A DNA stretch of 64,000 bases from Lutimaribacter_A marinistellae (lineage in GTDB: Bacteria; Pseudomonadota; Alphaproteobacteria; Rhodobacterales; Rhodobacteraceae). Positions 16,533 through 25,758 of the stretch are shown piece by piece. The stretch spans positions 161,395 through 225,394 of the forward strand of contig NZ_JBHRXI010000012.1 in NCBI RefSeq assembly GCF_042648365.1, read 5' to 3'. The notes under the pieces were generated by a model. That model made no database searches. It was given only the letters and a program-made list of their open reading frames with translations, and had not been told where the DNA came from. The position numbers and the translations under genes were made by a program. Position 1 is the stretch's first letter; every line of letters starts with the position of its first letter.

Positions 16533-17660
16533 TTATCGACCTTCATTGGGCTTCAGGGGGAGTTTCAACTGATAGTCGAGACCGTTGTCGGTGATCGACA
16601 GGCTGGCTTCTCCTCCGACCTGTGCGGGGACGATCTCCTCGACCAATGCGCGGCCCAAGCCCGACGAGTGGGTCGTTTCGGGGTCGGTTCCGGCGGCGAA
16701 ACCGGGTGCGTTGCGCTCCTCCCAACTCAGTTCCAGAACCGGAGTATCCCTGTCGCGTGCCAGGTTCCACGAAAGCCTGACACGGCCTTCTACATGCGCC
16801 AGTGCTCCGTACTTCACCGCGTTGGTGGCCAACTCGTGAAGGGCCAGGGCGATTTGTTGCGCCGCTGTGCTGGTCAGCCTCACTTCGGGTCCGTCCACCT
16901 CGATCTGATCCGGATAGCTTTCGCGATAGGCGTCGAGTTGTGTATTGGCCATGGCTCCAAGATCCGCATCGCGGGATCCATCACTGCGCGCGACCTCGGT
17001 CGTGGCGCGCGCCATAGCCGCAAGCCGGTCACCGAACCGTTTGCCGAAGTCTTCGAGATCCTTGCTGTTTCGTAGGGTTTGCCGGGCGAGGGACTGGATG
17101 ACCGTCAACATGTTGTTGTTTCTGTGGGCGGCTTCGCTGAGTACAACCGTCAATTGCGCATTGGCCATCCGCAATTCCTGTGTCCGTTCCGCGACTTGGG
17201 TTTCCAACCCATCCAGCGTTTCGCGTAGCCGCGCGAGGGTTGTTTCATGCGCTGCTACTTCTTGTCTCAAGGCCCCGTTGGCTGTCTCCAGTTGCGCGGG
17301 GCTGGGTAGGGCCGCGAGTTTCGGTACCAGCGGAAACAAGACGATCGCTGTTGTTGCCGAAACAACTCCAGTTGCCAGTTTGGCCCAGCCATGAACCTCA
17401 TAGACGGGCACCCAAAGTACAGCGATCGAAATCAGATGCGTCAGGCCGCACAAAAGAATGAAAGCGGCAAAAAGCCACAGCAGATGTCGTTGACGAAAAT
17501 CGGGTCGCAGTCTCGCGAACCCGATCAGGCCGATGGGTATTGCGGCGTAACTCAAAAAGATGAGTAGATCCGATCCGGCATAGAGCACGATGAGCCAAGG
17601 CTCCCACAGCAAGCAATAGCCATGCGCCATGTAACCCGCCTGTTCGAAAAGCTGCAGCAT
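16533..17660 (-). CDS. HWE-type histidine kinase with ethylene-receptor-like transmembrane domain
   Basis: 375 aa from the ATG at 17660 (AAAGGA 7-12 nt upstream; an extension to 17696 lacks a site). The N-terminal 110 residues form three membrane helices with D31, Y38, I41, P42, I68, C71 and H75. Without any gap these match D25, Y32, I35, P36, I62, C65 and H69 of the plant ethylene receptor ETR1, where Cys65 and His69 hold Cu(I). A coiled coil (about 125-180) leads to the HWE kinase part: phosphoacceptor in AAHRNNNMLT, N-box ALHELATNAVKYGAL and a W-x-E signature. No GAF domain is present. It is first in the signalling operon. Confidence 0.85.
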   Translation of the reverse strand: MLQLFEQAGYMAHGYCLLWEPWLIVLYAGSDLLIFLSYAAIPIGLIGFARLRPDFRQRHLLWLFAAFILLCGLTHLISIAVLWVPVYEVHGWAKLATGVVSATTAIVLFPLVPKLAALPSPAQLETANGALRQEVAAHETTLARLRETLDGLETQVAERTQELRMANAQLTVVLSEAAHRNNNMLTVIQSLARQTLRNSKDLEDFGKRFGDRLAAMARATTEVARSDGSRDADLGAMANTQLDAYRESYPDQIEVDGPEVRLTSTAAQQIALALHELATNAVKYGALAHVEGRVRLSWNLARDRDTPVLELSWEERNAPGFAAGTDPETTHSSGLGRALVEEIVPAQVGGEASLSITDNGLDYQLKLPLKPNEGR

Positions 17661-17924
17661 GAGAGTCCTTTGACCGTGTGGCGCCGGGGTGGGCAAGCGG
17701 ACGAAGTATAGAACTGTGCCAAAGCGGCTTCCAGCGTGTTCGCAGCGGTTCGCAAGGCGATACCCGAAGGCCTGTTACAATTCGTAAGAATTGCGACAAC
17801 ATCAGGAAAAAGTTGACCGCGACCACTGTCAGCGTTCCTAATCTGGAACAGAATCGCGCTGCCGCATTGGAGCGCGGTGACGTCCGGGCCCAAGGAGGGG
17901 CCCGTGATCGGGAGGAGGATTAAA
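17661..17924. promoter_or_regulatory. divergent promoter region with a 16-bp dyad
   Basis: This 264-bp spacer separates the sensor-kinase operon from the CoA-ligase/ABC operon. A perfect dyad, CAATTC-gtaa-GAATTG, lies at 17778-17793. On the plus strand TTGACC (17813-17818) with CCTAAT 18 nt later (17837-17842) is a possible sigma-70-type promoter. The dyad may be an operator for the adjacent regulator. All of this is by inspection. Confidence 0.4.
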
Positions 17925-19898
17925 TTGGCTCAGACGCAGTCGGGCGCCGCGGGGACTCAATCCCTGCCGGCCCTGCTTCAACGCAATGCGGCCCAGTTCG
18001 GGGACGCGCCTGCCTATCGGGAAAAAGAGTTCGGGATCTGGCAGAGCTGGACTTGGGCACAGACCGAGAAAGAGATCGAGGCGCTGGCGCTCGGGCTGAT
18101 CAATCTTGGCGTGAATGAGGGCGATTTCGTTGCCATCATCGGTCGCAACCGTCCCTACCTGTACTGGTCGATGGTGGCGGTGCAGTCAGTGGGCGCCGTG
18201 CCGGTACCAGTCTATCACGACTCCGCTGCCGAAGAGATGGCCTATGTGCTTGAACACTGTGGTGCACGCTATGTGATCGCGGGCGATCAGGAGCAGGTCG
18301 ACAAGGTGATCGAGGTTCAGGATCGCCTGCACCAGCTCGAGCACGTTCTTTACCTCGACCCGCGAGGGATGCGGAAATACGACCACCACACGCTGCACCA
18401 GTACTCCCACGTGCAGGATCAGGGCCGCGCGGCGTATGACGAGTGGATCACGGACCTCAAGGCGCGTCGCGAGAAACTCACCTACGACAGTACCTGCGTC
18501 ATGCTCTACACGTCCGGTACCACGGGAAAACCGAAAGGCGTGGTACTGTCCAATCGCAACGTGATCGAAAGCGCCAAGAACTCGGCAGAGTTCGACAAGC
18601 TCACCCGTGGCGAGAACATCTTGTCCTACCTGCCGATGGCATGGGTCGGAGACTTCATCTTTTCTGTGGGCCAGGCCTATTGGTGCGGTTTCTGCGTGAA
18701 CTGCCCCGAAAGCCAGGACACGATGATGACCGATCTGCGCGAAATCGGGCCAAGCTATTTCTTTGCTCCGCCGCGCGTGTTTGAAACGCAGCTGACCAAT
18801 GTGATGATCCGTATGGAAGATGCTGGAAGCCTCAAGCGCCGCATGTTCCACTACTTCATGGATCACGCGAAACGCGTTGGCCCACGCATCCTTGACGGCC
18901 AATCTGTCGGCGCATTGGACCGCCTGAAATACTCCATCGGCAACGCGCTGGTTTACGGCCCTCTCAAAGATACGCTCGGATACGGAAAGATCCGTGTGGG
19001 CTATACCGCGGGTGAGGCGATCGGACCTGAGATTTTCGAGTTTTATCGGTCGCTTGGCATCAACCTCAAGCAGCTCTACGGCCAGACCGAGGCGACGGTG
19101 TTCATCACCGTGCAGCCCGATGGGGAAGTCCGCGCCGATACCGTGGGCGTCCCGGCGCCGGATGTCGAAATCCGGATAGATGAAAACGGCGAGATTTTTT
19201 ATCGCTCACCAGGCACTTTCGTGGAGTACTACAAAAATCCCGAGTCAACGGCCAAGACCAAGGATGCCGAGGGCTGGGTGGCCACGGGCGACGCGGGCTT
19301 CATCGAGGACAACACAGGCCATCTTCGCATCATCGACCGCGCGAAAGACGTCGGAAAGATGGCTGATGGGTCGATGTATGCGCCCAAATATGTCGAGAAC
19401 AAGCTGAAGTTCTACCCGGATATTCTGGAGGCCGTGGTCTTTGGCAACAACCGCGACCGTTGCGTGGCGTTCATCAATATCGACCTCAACGCCGTCGGCA
19501 ACTGGGCGGAGCGCAACAACATCGCATATGCATCCTACCAAGAGCTAGCAGGTCACCCAAAGGTGCTCGACTCCATCCGGTCCCACGTCGAAGAGGTTAA
19601 CAAGTCGGTCGCGGCAGACGAAATGTTGTCGGGCTGCCAGGTTCACCGTTTCGTCGTGCTTCACAAGGAACTTGATGCCGATGACGGTGAAATCACCCGC
19701 ACGCGAAAGGTGCGTCGTGGCTTTGTCGAGGACAAATACGACGATATCATCAAAGCCTTGTATGACGGGTCGGAAAAGATCTCGACCACGACTGAAGTGA
19801 CTTATGAAGACGGGCGCAAGGGGTCGATCAGCGCGACGCTGAAGATCATAGACGCGCCGGTTGTACCCGTTCAGGCGCCGAAAGTGGCAGCGGAGTGA
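17925..19898 (+). CDS. AMP-dependent long-chain-type acyl-CoA synthetase
   Basis: 657 aa, starting at TTG 17925, which has a strong GGAGGAGG site 6 nt upstream; a GTG at 17904 is the alternative. The adenylation motif reads YTSGTTGKPKGVV, and later motifs are YGQTEATVF and WVATGDAGFIE. The length matches long-chain fatty acyl-CoA ligases of the FadD15/ACSL type rather than short aryl-CoA ligases. It would activate a carboxylic acid with ATP and CoA. As the first gene ahead of a complete ABC importer, it probably activates what the importer brings in. An aromatic or fatty acid are both possible. Confidence 0.9.
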   Translation: MAQTQSGAAGTQSLPALLQRNAAQFGDAPAYREKEFGIWQSWTWAQTEKEIEALALGLINLGVNEGDFVAIIGRNRPYLYWSMVAVQSVGAVPVPVYHDSAAEEMAYVLEHCGARYVIAGDQEQVDKVIEVQDRLHQLEHVLYLDPRGMRKYDHHTLHQYSHVQDQGRAAYDEWITDLKARREKLTYDSTCVMLYTSGTTGKPKGVVLSNRNVIESAKNSAEFDKLTRGENILSYLPMAWVGDFIFSVGQAYWCGFCVNCPESQDTMMTDLREIGPSYFFAPPRVFETQLTNVMIRMEDAGSLKRRMFHYFMDHAKRVGPRILDGQSVGALDRLKYSIGNALVYGPLKDTLGYGKIRVGYTAGEAIGPEIFEFYRSLGINLKQLYGQTEATVFITVQPDGEVRADTVGVPAPDVEIRIDENGEIFYRSPGTFVEYYKNPESTAKTKDAEGWVATGDAGFIEDNTGHLRIIDRAKDVGKMADGSMYAPKYVENKLKFYPDILEAVVFGNNRDRCVAFINIDLNAVGNWAERNNIAYASYQELAGHPKVLDSIRSHVEEVNKSVAADEMLSGCQVHRFVVLHKELDADDGEITRTRKVRRGFVEDKYDDIIKALYDGSEKISTTTEVTYEDGRKGSISATLKIIDAPVVPVQAPKVAAE

Positions 19899-19988
19899 GG
19901 ATGACGGAGCGCCGCTCGCGCCTGTTGGCGCATCGCCCCGCCCGCCATCCCGCTTTCGGGACCTTCATCGAGGGAAAGGAAATTCACG

Positions 19989-20807
19989 ATGCTTGACGCA
20001 TCCGAAGGATATGTCACCGCGGACGGTCGCAAGATCGGCGGCGTGGTGATGGAGATGAAGAACATCACCCTGCGGTTCGGGGGGGTGGTCGCAATCAAGG
20101 ATATCAGTTTCGACATCCGGGAAGGCGAAATCCGCGCTATCATCGGGCCTAACGGTGCCGGGAAATCGTCGATGCTCAACGTGATCTCGGGCTTTTATGT
20201 GCCACAAGAGGGCGAAGTCTGGTTCCGTGGCGCACCACGTCCGCCGATGAAGCCTTACGAGGTTGCGCGTCAAGGTATCGCGCGCACCTTCCAGAACATC
20301 GCGCTGTTCGAAGGCATGAGCGTTCTGGACAATGTGATGACCGGTCGACTCAATTACATGGAATCCGGCGTCGTTGCGCAAGCCATCTGGAAGGGTAAGG
20401 CCGAGCGGGAGGAAACGGAGAACCGTGAAGTCGTGGAAAAGGTCATCGACTTCCTCGAAATCCAGCACATCCGCAAGACCCCGGTTGCACGCCTTCCATA
20501 TGGGTTGAAAAAGCGGGTGGAGCTGGCGCGCGCTCTCGCCGCCGAACCCAAACTACTTCTGCTTGACGAGCCGATGGCCGGTATGAACGTCGAGGAGAAA
20601 GAGGATATGAGCCGCTTCATCCTGGACGTGAACGACGAATTCGGAACCACGATCGCACTGATCGAACACGACATGGGCGTGGTCATGGACCTGTCCGACC
20701 GCGTCGTGGTCATGGATTACGGCAAGAAAATCGGCGACGGCACACCGGACGAGGTCCGCAACAACCAAGAAGTCATCGACGCCTATCTTGGCGTTTCGCA
20801 TGACTGA
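19989..20807 (+). CDS. branched-chain-type ABC transporter ATP-binding protein (LivG-like)
   Basis: 272 aa. Walker A is GPNGAGKSS, Walker B LLLLDEPMAGMN and the H-loop IEHDMGVV. The signature region reads PVARLPYGLKKRVELARAL, as in LivG-type ATPases of the hydrophobic amino acid transporter (HAAT) family. Start ATG 19989 has AAAGGAAA upstream. It is the second gene of the cassette and pairs with the second ATPase at 24727. The operon order is CoA ligase, ATPase, permease, small membrane protein, permease, binding protein, ATPase, ligase. Confidence 0.93.
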   Translation: MLDASEGYVTADGRKIGGVVMEMKNITLRFGGVVAIKDISFDIREGEIRAIIGPNGAGKSSMLNVISGFYVPQEGEVWFRGAPRPPMKPYEVARQGIARTFQNIALFEGMSVLDNVMTGRLNYMESGVVAQAIWKGKAEREETENREVVEKVIDFLEIQHIRKTPVARLPYGLKKRVELARALAAEPKLLLLDEPMAGMNVEEKEDMSRFILDVNDEFGTTIALIEHDMGVVMDLSDRVVVMDYGKKIGDGTPDEVRNNQEVIDAYLGVSHD

Positions 20808-20833
20808 TCGCCTGACAGGGAGGAACGGCAGAC

Positions 20834-21820
20834 ATGCCTGAACAACTCGTATACGCGATGGAGGTGATCCTGAACGGCCTGATGGCCGGGGTCCTCTATG
20901 CGCTCGTCGCGCTTGGCTTCGTGCTGATCTACAAGGCGTCCGGCATTTTCAACTATGCGCAAGGCGTGATGGCACTGTTCGCCGCGATGACGCTGGTGGG
21001 CATAATGAATGGGCAGGTTCCATTTGCCCATCTGATCAACGCGATCTTTGGAGCACATATCACCCATTTCGGTTGGCAGATCCCGGCGATACTCGCGATC
21101 GTGCTGACGATGGCCGTGATGGTCTTGCTGGCCTGGGCGGTCCAGACCTTCGTGATGCGCCATCTGATCGGGCAGGAACCGATCATCCTGTTCATGGCGA
21201 CCATCGGTCTTGCATATTTCCTGGAAGGTGTGGCTGATCTGATGTGGGGGTCCGAGATCAAGACCTTGGACGTGGGATTGCCGCAAGGCATCAACATCTG
21301 GATCGACGAGCGTACCTTCGAGATATTCGACTACGGGTTCTTTATCGACAACCTCGATATCGTTGCCACGGTCATTGCAGCGCTACTGGTGGCTGCGCTG
21401 GTCGCTTTCAGCCAGTACACCAAGCAAGGACGTGCAATGCGCGCGGTTGCGGATGACCATCAGGCCGCACTTTCTGTCGGCATTTCGCTGAACTTCATCT
21501 GGGTGCTGGTCTGGTCGGTCGCGGGTTTCGTCGCGCTGGTGGCGGGAATCATGTGGGGCACGAAGTCCGGCGTCCAGTTTTCGCTGTCGCTCATCGCCCT
21601 GAAGGCACTGCCGGTTCTCATGTTGGGTGGGTTCACCTCGATCCCGGGTGCCATCGTTGGTGGATTGATCATCGGTGTCGGTGAAAAACTGTTTGAATTC
21701 GCCATTGGTCCGCTGGTCGGTGGAGCGACCGAAAACTGGTTTGCCTATGTTCTGGCCCTGGTTTTCCTCGTGTTCCGTCCGCAGGGATTGTTCGGAGAGA
21801 AAATCATCGAAAGGGTCTAG
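20834..21820 (+). CDS. branched-chain-type ABC transporter permease (LivH-like)
   Basis: 328 aa, strongly hydrophobic with about eight membrane segments. It has the LivH-type start ILNGLMAGVLYALVALGFVL and later YTKQGRAMRAVADDHQAA, the coupling-loop region contacting the ATPases, then LGGFTSIPGAIVGGLIIGV. The site AGGGAGGAA precedes the ATG. It is the inner-membrane half of a high-affinity importer together with the permease at 22179. Confidence 0.93.
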   Translation: MPEQLVYAMEVILNGLMAGVLYALVALGFVLIYKASGIFNYAQGVMALFAAMTLVGIMNGQVPFAHLINAIFGAHITHFGWQIPAILAIVLTMAVMVLLAWAVQTFVMRHLIGQEPIILFMATIGLAYFLEGVADLMWGSEIKTLDVGLPQGINIWIDERTFEIFDYGFFIDNLDIVATVIAALLVAALVAFSQYTKQGRAMRAVADDHQAALSVGISLNFIWVLVWSVAGFVALVAGIMWGTKSGVQFSLSLIALKALPVLMLGGFTSIPGAIVGGLIIGVGEKLFEFAIGPLVGGATENWFAYVLALVFLVFRPQGLFGEKIIERV

Positions 21821-21917
21821 GCCCCGGGAGGGCGGCTGCGTCGCGCCCAATGAGGGCACGACGACACCCGCCCACCCGGAGCCATCGCAAGGGCTCACGC
21901 TCTATGGGAGGAAACGA

Positions 21918-22178
21918 ATGACGAAGCTGGTCGCCATCGTGAACGTGATCGCCTGGTCGGGCTTTTGGGCCTTCGGCTACCTGGCGATCAGTGCGGAGGG
22001 GCTGACCAGCGGGCAGTTGGTGATCGCGGCGGTGCTCGCCTTTGCCGGGCTCGTTACCGGGATCCTCGCCTACATGCGGTTGGTCCGCGCCTCGGAAGAG
22101 AGCGGATACGCCAAACGAAGTAATCAACTCGACGCAGCGACACGCGAGCGCGCGCAGTCCGAAGGGAGCGGGACGTAA
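21918..22178 (+). CDS. small two-helix membrane protein within the ABC operon
   Basis: 86 aa from the ATG at 21918 with GGGAGGAAAC just upstream, so it is clearly a translated gene. Two hydrophobic segments (about residues 5-27 and 33-55) are followed by a charged, probably cytoplasmic tail (ERAQSEGSGT at the end). I do not recognise a family. It lies between the two permease genes, and its stop directly abuts the next ATG. It could be an accessory subunit of the importer. Confidence 0.75.
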   Translation: MTKLVAIVNVIAWSGFWAFGYLAISAEGLTSGQLVIAAVLAFAGLVTGILAYMRLVRASEESGYAKRSNQLDAATRERAQSEGSGT

Positions 22179-23255
22179 ATGTTCTATCGTGAAGCGGGGG
22201 ACTTCAAGACCTCCTATGTGGATGACAGCCAGACCTTTCCGATACGGTTCGATCGGTATCGCTACTATTTCGTGCTGGCGGTCGCCTTTGGCATCATCCC
22301 TTTCTTCATCAACGATTATTGGGCAAATGCCATCCTTCTGCCCTTCCTGATTTATGCGATCGCTGCGATCGGGTTGAACATCCTGGTTGGCTATTGCGGA
22401 CAGGTTTCATTGGGTACGGGCGGCTTCATGGCTGTCGGAGCCTACGCCTGTTACAAGTTGATGACGGCCTTTCCCGAGGTGTCGATGTTCGTTCACGTCC
22501 TCCTCGCGGGGGGAATAACAGCGGGTGTTGGCGTTCTTTTTGGATTGCCGAGCCTTCGGATCAAAGGGTTCTACCTTGCAGTGGCGACACTGGCAGCCCA
22601 GTTCTTCCTGGTCTGGCTCTTCAACCGGGTCCCGTGGTTCTACAATTACTCGGCCTCCGGACAGATCAATGCGCCAGAGCGTGACGTGTTTGGAATCATC
22701 ATTACCGGCCCGAATGCTCCGGCCTGGGCGACTTACCTCTTTTGCCTGATCTTCCTGACTGCCAGTGCCATAATCGCGCGCAATCTTACCCGTGGAACGA
22801 TTGGCCGCAGCTGGATGGCTATCCGGGACATGGATATCGCGGCTGAAATCATCGGAGTGAACCCGCTGAAGGCCAAACTGTCCGCCTTTGCGGTCAGCTC
22901 ATTCTTTGTCGGAATCTCGGGTGCCCTGTTCTTTGCCTTGTATCTGGGTGCTGTCGAGGTTGGCGAAGCATTCGGCATTCAGAAATCGTTCCTGGTGCTA
23001 TTCATGGTCATTATCGGTGGCCTCGGTTCGATCTTCGGTTCGTTCGCCGGTGCGGCCTTCCTCGTGCTGCTTCCGGTGGTTCTGAAGGTCGTGGGCGCCG
23101 ACATGTTGGGTTGGCCCACCGATATCGTGGCGCATCTCAACCTTGTGATCGTGGGCGCGTTGATCATTCTGTTTCTCATCCTCGAACCGCACGGGCTTGC
23201 CCAGTTGTGGCGCGTGGCAAAGGAAAAGCTTCGGCTCTGGCCCTTCCCGCATTGA
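22179..23255 (+). CDS. branched-chain-type ABC transporter permease (LivM-like)
   Basis: 358 aa with about nine membrane segments. LivM-type landmarks are GLNILVGYCGQVSLGTGGFM and RSWMAIRDMDIAAEIIGVN (coupling helix region), then IIGGLGSIFGSFAGAAFL near the C-terminus. The ATG follows the preceding TAA without a gap. A hydrophilic extension of about 30 residues precedes the first helix. It is the second permease of the heterodimeric importer. Confidence 0.93.
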   Translation: MFYREAGDFKTSYVDDSQTFPIRFDRYRYYFVLAVAFGIIPFFINDYWANAILLPFLIYAIAAIGLNILVGYCGQVSLGTGGFMAVGAYACYKLMTAFPEVSMFVHVLLAGGITAGVGVLFGLPSLRIKGFYLAVATLAAQFFLVWLFNRVPWFYNYSASGQINAPERDVFGIIITGPNAPAWATYLFCLIFLTASAIIARNLTRGTIGRSWMAIRDMDIAAEIIGVNPLKAKLSAFAVSSFFVGISGALFFALYLGAVEVGEAFGIQKSFLVLFMVIIGGLGSIFGSFAGAAFLVLLPVVLKVVGADMLGWPTDIVAHLNLVIVGALIILFLILEPHGLAQLWRVAKEKLRLWPFPH

Positions 23256-23332
23256 TGCGGGGAAGGCGAATTCTAGGCGGGGTCGGGGAACCCCGTTCAC
23301 CATCGGACGATACCAAGGGAGGAAAAAAGCCG

Positions 23333-24613
23333 ATGACATTGAAACTGACCACTCTGGCGCTGGGCGCCGTGATGGCCGCGGGCCCCGTTATGGCGGACCT
23401 CGTGTTCCCGTCGCTCAGCTATCGTACTGGCCCCTACGCAGCCGGCGGCATCCCGTTCGCCGATGGCTATGCCGACTATTTCACACTGCTCAATGAGCGT
23501 GACGGCGGTATTGGCGGCGTCCCGGTACGCGTGATCGAGTGCGAAACCGGCTACAACACCGAGAAGGGTGTCGAATGCTATGAATCGACCAAGGGCGAGG
23601 GCGCGCTGGTGTATCAGCCGCTGTCGACGGGCATCACCTATCAGCTGATCCCCAAGACCACCGCTGACGGCATTCCGATGCACACCCTTGGTTATGGTCG
23701 AACCTCCGCCAAGAACGGCAACGTGTTCAGCCATACCTTCAACTATCCCGCCAACTACTGGGACGGTGCATCGGGTGCGGTGAACTATCTTCTGGAGGAG
23801 AACGAGGGCAACCTCGATGGCAAGAAGATCGCGCTCGTCTACCACAACTCGGCATATGGCAAGGAGCCGATCCGGACGCTCGAAGAACTTAGCAAGAAGC
23901 ACGGGTTCGAGCTGGTGTTGCTGCCTGTCGATCACCCGGGCCAGGAGCAGAAGTCGCAGTGGCTTCAGATCCGGCGAGACCGCCCCGATTACGTGGTCAT
24001 GTGGGGCTGGGGCGTCATGAACCAGGTCGCCATCCAGGAAGCCGCGAACATTCGCTTCCCGATGGAGAACTTCATTGGCATCTGGTGGTCCGGCGGCGAG
24101 CATGACGTGCTGCCGGCTGGTGCGTCATCGGATGGTTACAAGGCCCTGACGTTCCACAATGTCGGCAGCGACTTCCCCGTCTTCGACGACATCCAGCAAT
24201 ATGTTGTTGATACCGGCAAGGCTGCTGGTGCGGGCGACCAGATCGGTAACGTGCTGTACAACCGCGGGCTCTATGCGGCCATGCTGGCGGCCGAGGCCGT
24301 GAAGGAAGCCCAGGAAATCCACGGCACCGCCGATATCACACCTGCGATGATGCGGGACGGTATGGAAGCGCTCGACATGACCGAAGAACGGATGGCCTCT
24401 CTCGGCCTGCCGAATTTCGGTCCTACGTTTACCTCTTCCTGCGAAAACCATGGTGGTGACGGCATGGTTGGCGTCGTGCAGTGGGATGCCGATAGCAAGA
24501 CCTGGTCGATGATCTCGGACTTCGCTCCGACCGATCAGGAGGTTCTGGGCGCATTGGTCGAAGCCGACAGCAAGTCCTATGCCGAGGAAAACAGCATCGA
24601 GCCGCAGTGTTGA
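23333..24613 (+). CDS. ABC transporter substrate-binding protein (HAAT type)
   Basis: 426 aa from the ATG at 23333 with GGGAGGAAAAAA upstream. A signal peptide with a probable cleavage after VMA (residue 21) makes it periplasmic. The type I periplasmic-binding fold shows RTGPYAAGGIPFADGYADYF near the N-terminus, VECYESTKGEGALVY and NFIGIWWSGGEHDVL. Cys residues in SSCENHGGDG and at the C-terminal PQC may form a disulfide. It is long for a LivK protein and resembles those beside CoA ligases in alpha- and betaproteobacteria. The ligand is unknown. Confidence 0.9.
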   Translation: MTLKLTTLALGAVMAAGPVMADLVFPSLSYRTGPYAAGGIPFADGYADYFTLLNERDGGIGGVPVRVIECETGYNTEKGVECYESTKGEGALVYQPLSTGITYQLIPKTTADGIPMHTLGYGRTSAKNGNVFSHTFNYPANYWDGASGAVNYLLEENEGNLDGKKIALVYHNSAYGKEPIRTLEELSKKHGFELVLLPVDHPGQEQKSQWLQIRRDRPDYVVMWGWGVMNQVAIQEAANIRFPMENFIGIWWSGGEHDVLPAGASSDGYKALTFHNVGSDFPVFDDIQQYVVDTGKAAGAGDQIGNVLYNRGLYAAMLAAEAVKEAQEIHGTADITPAMMRDGMEALDMTEERMASLGLPNFGPTFTSSCENHGGDGMVGVVQWDADSKTWSMISDFAPTDQEVLGALVEADSKSYAEENSIEPQC

Positions 24614-24653
24614 TCTGAACGGGTCCCGGCCTAGTGCGCCGGGTACCTGCCGG

Positions 24654-24673
24654 GACGGCGGTACGCCGCCGTC
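24654..24673 (+). other. intercistronic hairpin after the binding-protein gene
   Basis: GACGGCG (24654-24660) pairs with CGCCGTC (24667-24673) across a six-base loop. A weaker CCCGG/CCGGG stem follows about 20 bp downstream. No T-run follows, so termination is unlikely; protection of the upstream transcript, as often seen after binding-protein genes, is the likelier role. Confidence 0.4.
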
Positions 24674-24726
24674 TCACACTAAACAATCCCGGTTCACACC
24701 GGGGACGCGCATGAGGACAAGCATAC

Positions 24727-25569
24727 ATGCTGGACGCAGCGACAGACACCACACAAACCGAGGTGCAGGCAGACACCCTGCTCGAGGTCAACAACATCGA
24801 GGTGATCTACAACCACGTGATCCTCGTGCTCAAAGGCGTCAGCCTCAAAGTTCCGAAGGGGGGTATCACCGCGCTTCTGGGCGGTAACGGAGCGGGCAAA
24901 ACGACGACGCTCAAGGCCGTATCGAACCTTTTGAAATCGGAACGAGGCGAGGTCACCAAAGGCTCGATCTCTTACCGGGGCGAGCGGGTTCAGGACCTAA
25001 GCCCCTCGGATCTTGTCGAGCGTGGCGTGGTCCAGGTCATGGAAGGACGCCATTGTTTCGAACACCTTACGATCGAAGAAAATCTGCTGACCGGCGCCTA
25101 TACGCGAAAGGATGGCAAGGGTGCGATCGATGCCGATCTGGAGATGGTCTATAACTACTTCCCCCGCCTCAAGGAGCGTCGCCGTAGCCAGGCGGGTTAC
25201 ACCTCCGGCGGTGAACAGCAGATGTGTGCAATTGGACGGGCATTGATGTCGCGCCCGGAAACAATCCTCCTTGACGAACCGTCGATGGGCCTTGCCCCGC
25301 AGTTGGTCGAACAGATCTTCGGCATCGTCAAATCTCTGAACGAAGGGGAGGGCTATACCTTCTTGCTGGCCGAGCAGAACACGAATGTGGCACTGCGCTT
25401 TGCCCATTACGGCTACATTCTGGAGTCCGGGCGCGTCGTGATGGACGGCCCGGCCAAGGATTTGCGAGAGAACCCGGACGTCAAGGAGTTCTATCTGGGC
25501 ATGTCCGATGAAGGGCGCAAAAGCTTCCGTGACGTGCGCTCTTACCGTCGGCGCAAGCGTTGGCTGTAA
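24727..25569 (+). CDS. branched-chain-type ABC transporter ATP-binding protein (LivF-like)
   Basis: 280 aa. Walker A is GGNGAGKTT, the signature region TSGGEQQMCAIGRALMSRP, Walker B ILLDEPSMGLAP and the switch region LLAEQNTNVAL. This is the LivF-type partner of the LivG-like ATPase at 19989. The N-terminus (about residues 1-18) is an acidic extension ahead of the usual LLEVNNIEVIYN. After the canonical end there is a basic C-terminal tail (RSYRRRKRWL). It follows the binding-protein gene by 113 bp. Confidence 0.93.
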   Translation: MLDAATDTTQTEVQADTLLEVNNIEVIYNHVILVLKGVSLKVPKGGITALLGGNGAGKTTTLKAVSNLLKSERGEVTKGSISYRGERVQDLSPSDLVERGVVQVMEGRHCFEHLTIEENLLTGAYTRKDGKGAIDADLEMVYNYFPRLKERRRSQAGYTSGGEQQMCAIGRALMSRPETILLDEPSMGLAPQLVEQIFGIVKSLNEGEGYTFLLAEQNTNVALRFAHYGYILESGRVVMDGPAKDLRENPDVKEFYLGMSDEGRKSFRDVRSYRRRKRWL

Positions 25570-25758
25570 GGAGGCTGATGTGCTGCGCGACCCCGGCCTC
25601 TTGTTTCGCCGTTTCACCGGGTTTGTCGCGCAGATGCGCGCAGCAATCGACTCACTGATATGCGGCGTTACGAAAACGCTGACGCCGCAAATCGAACCAG
25701 TTTTCATTCAAGTATCCCGTCGCCAAACCCGCGACACAAAGGCATGGAGGCCGCGTCC

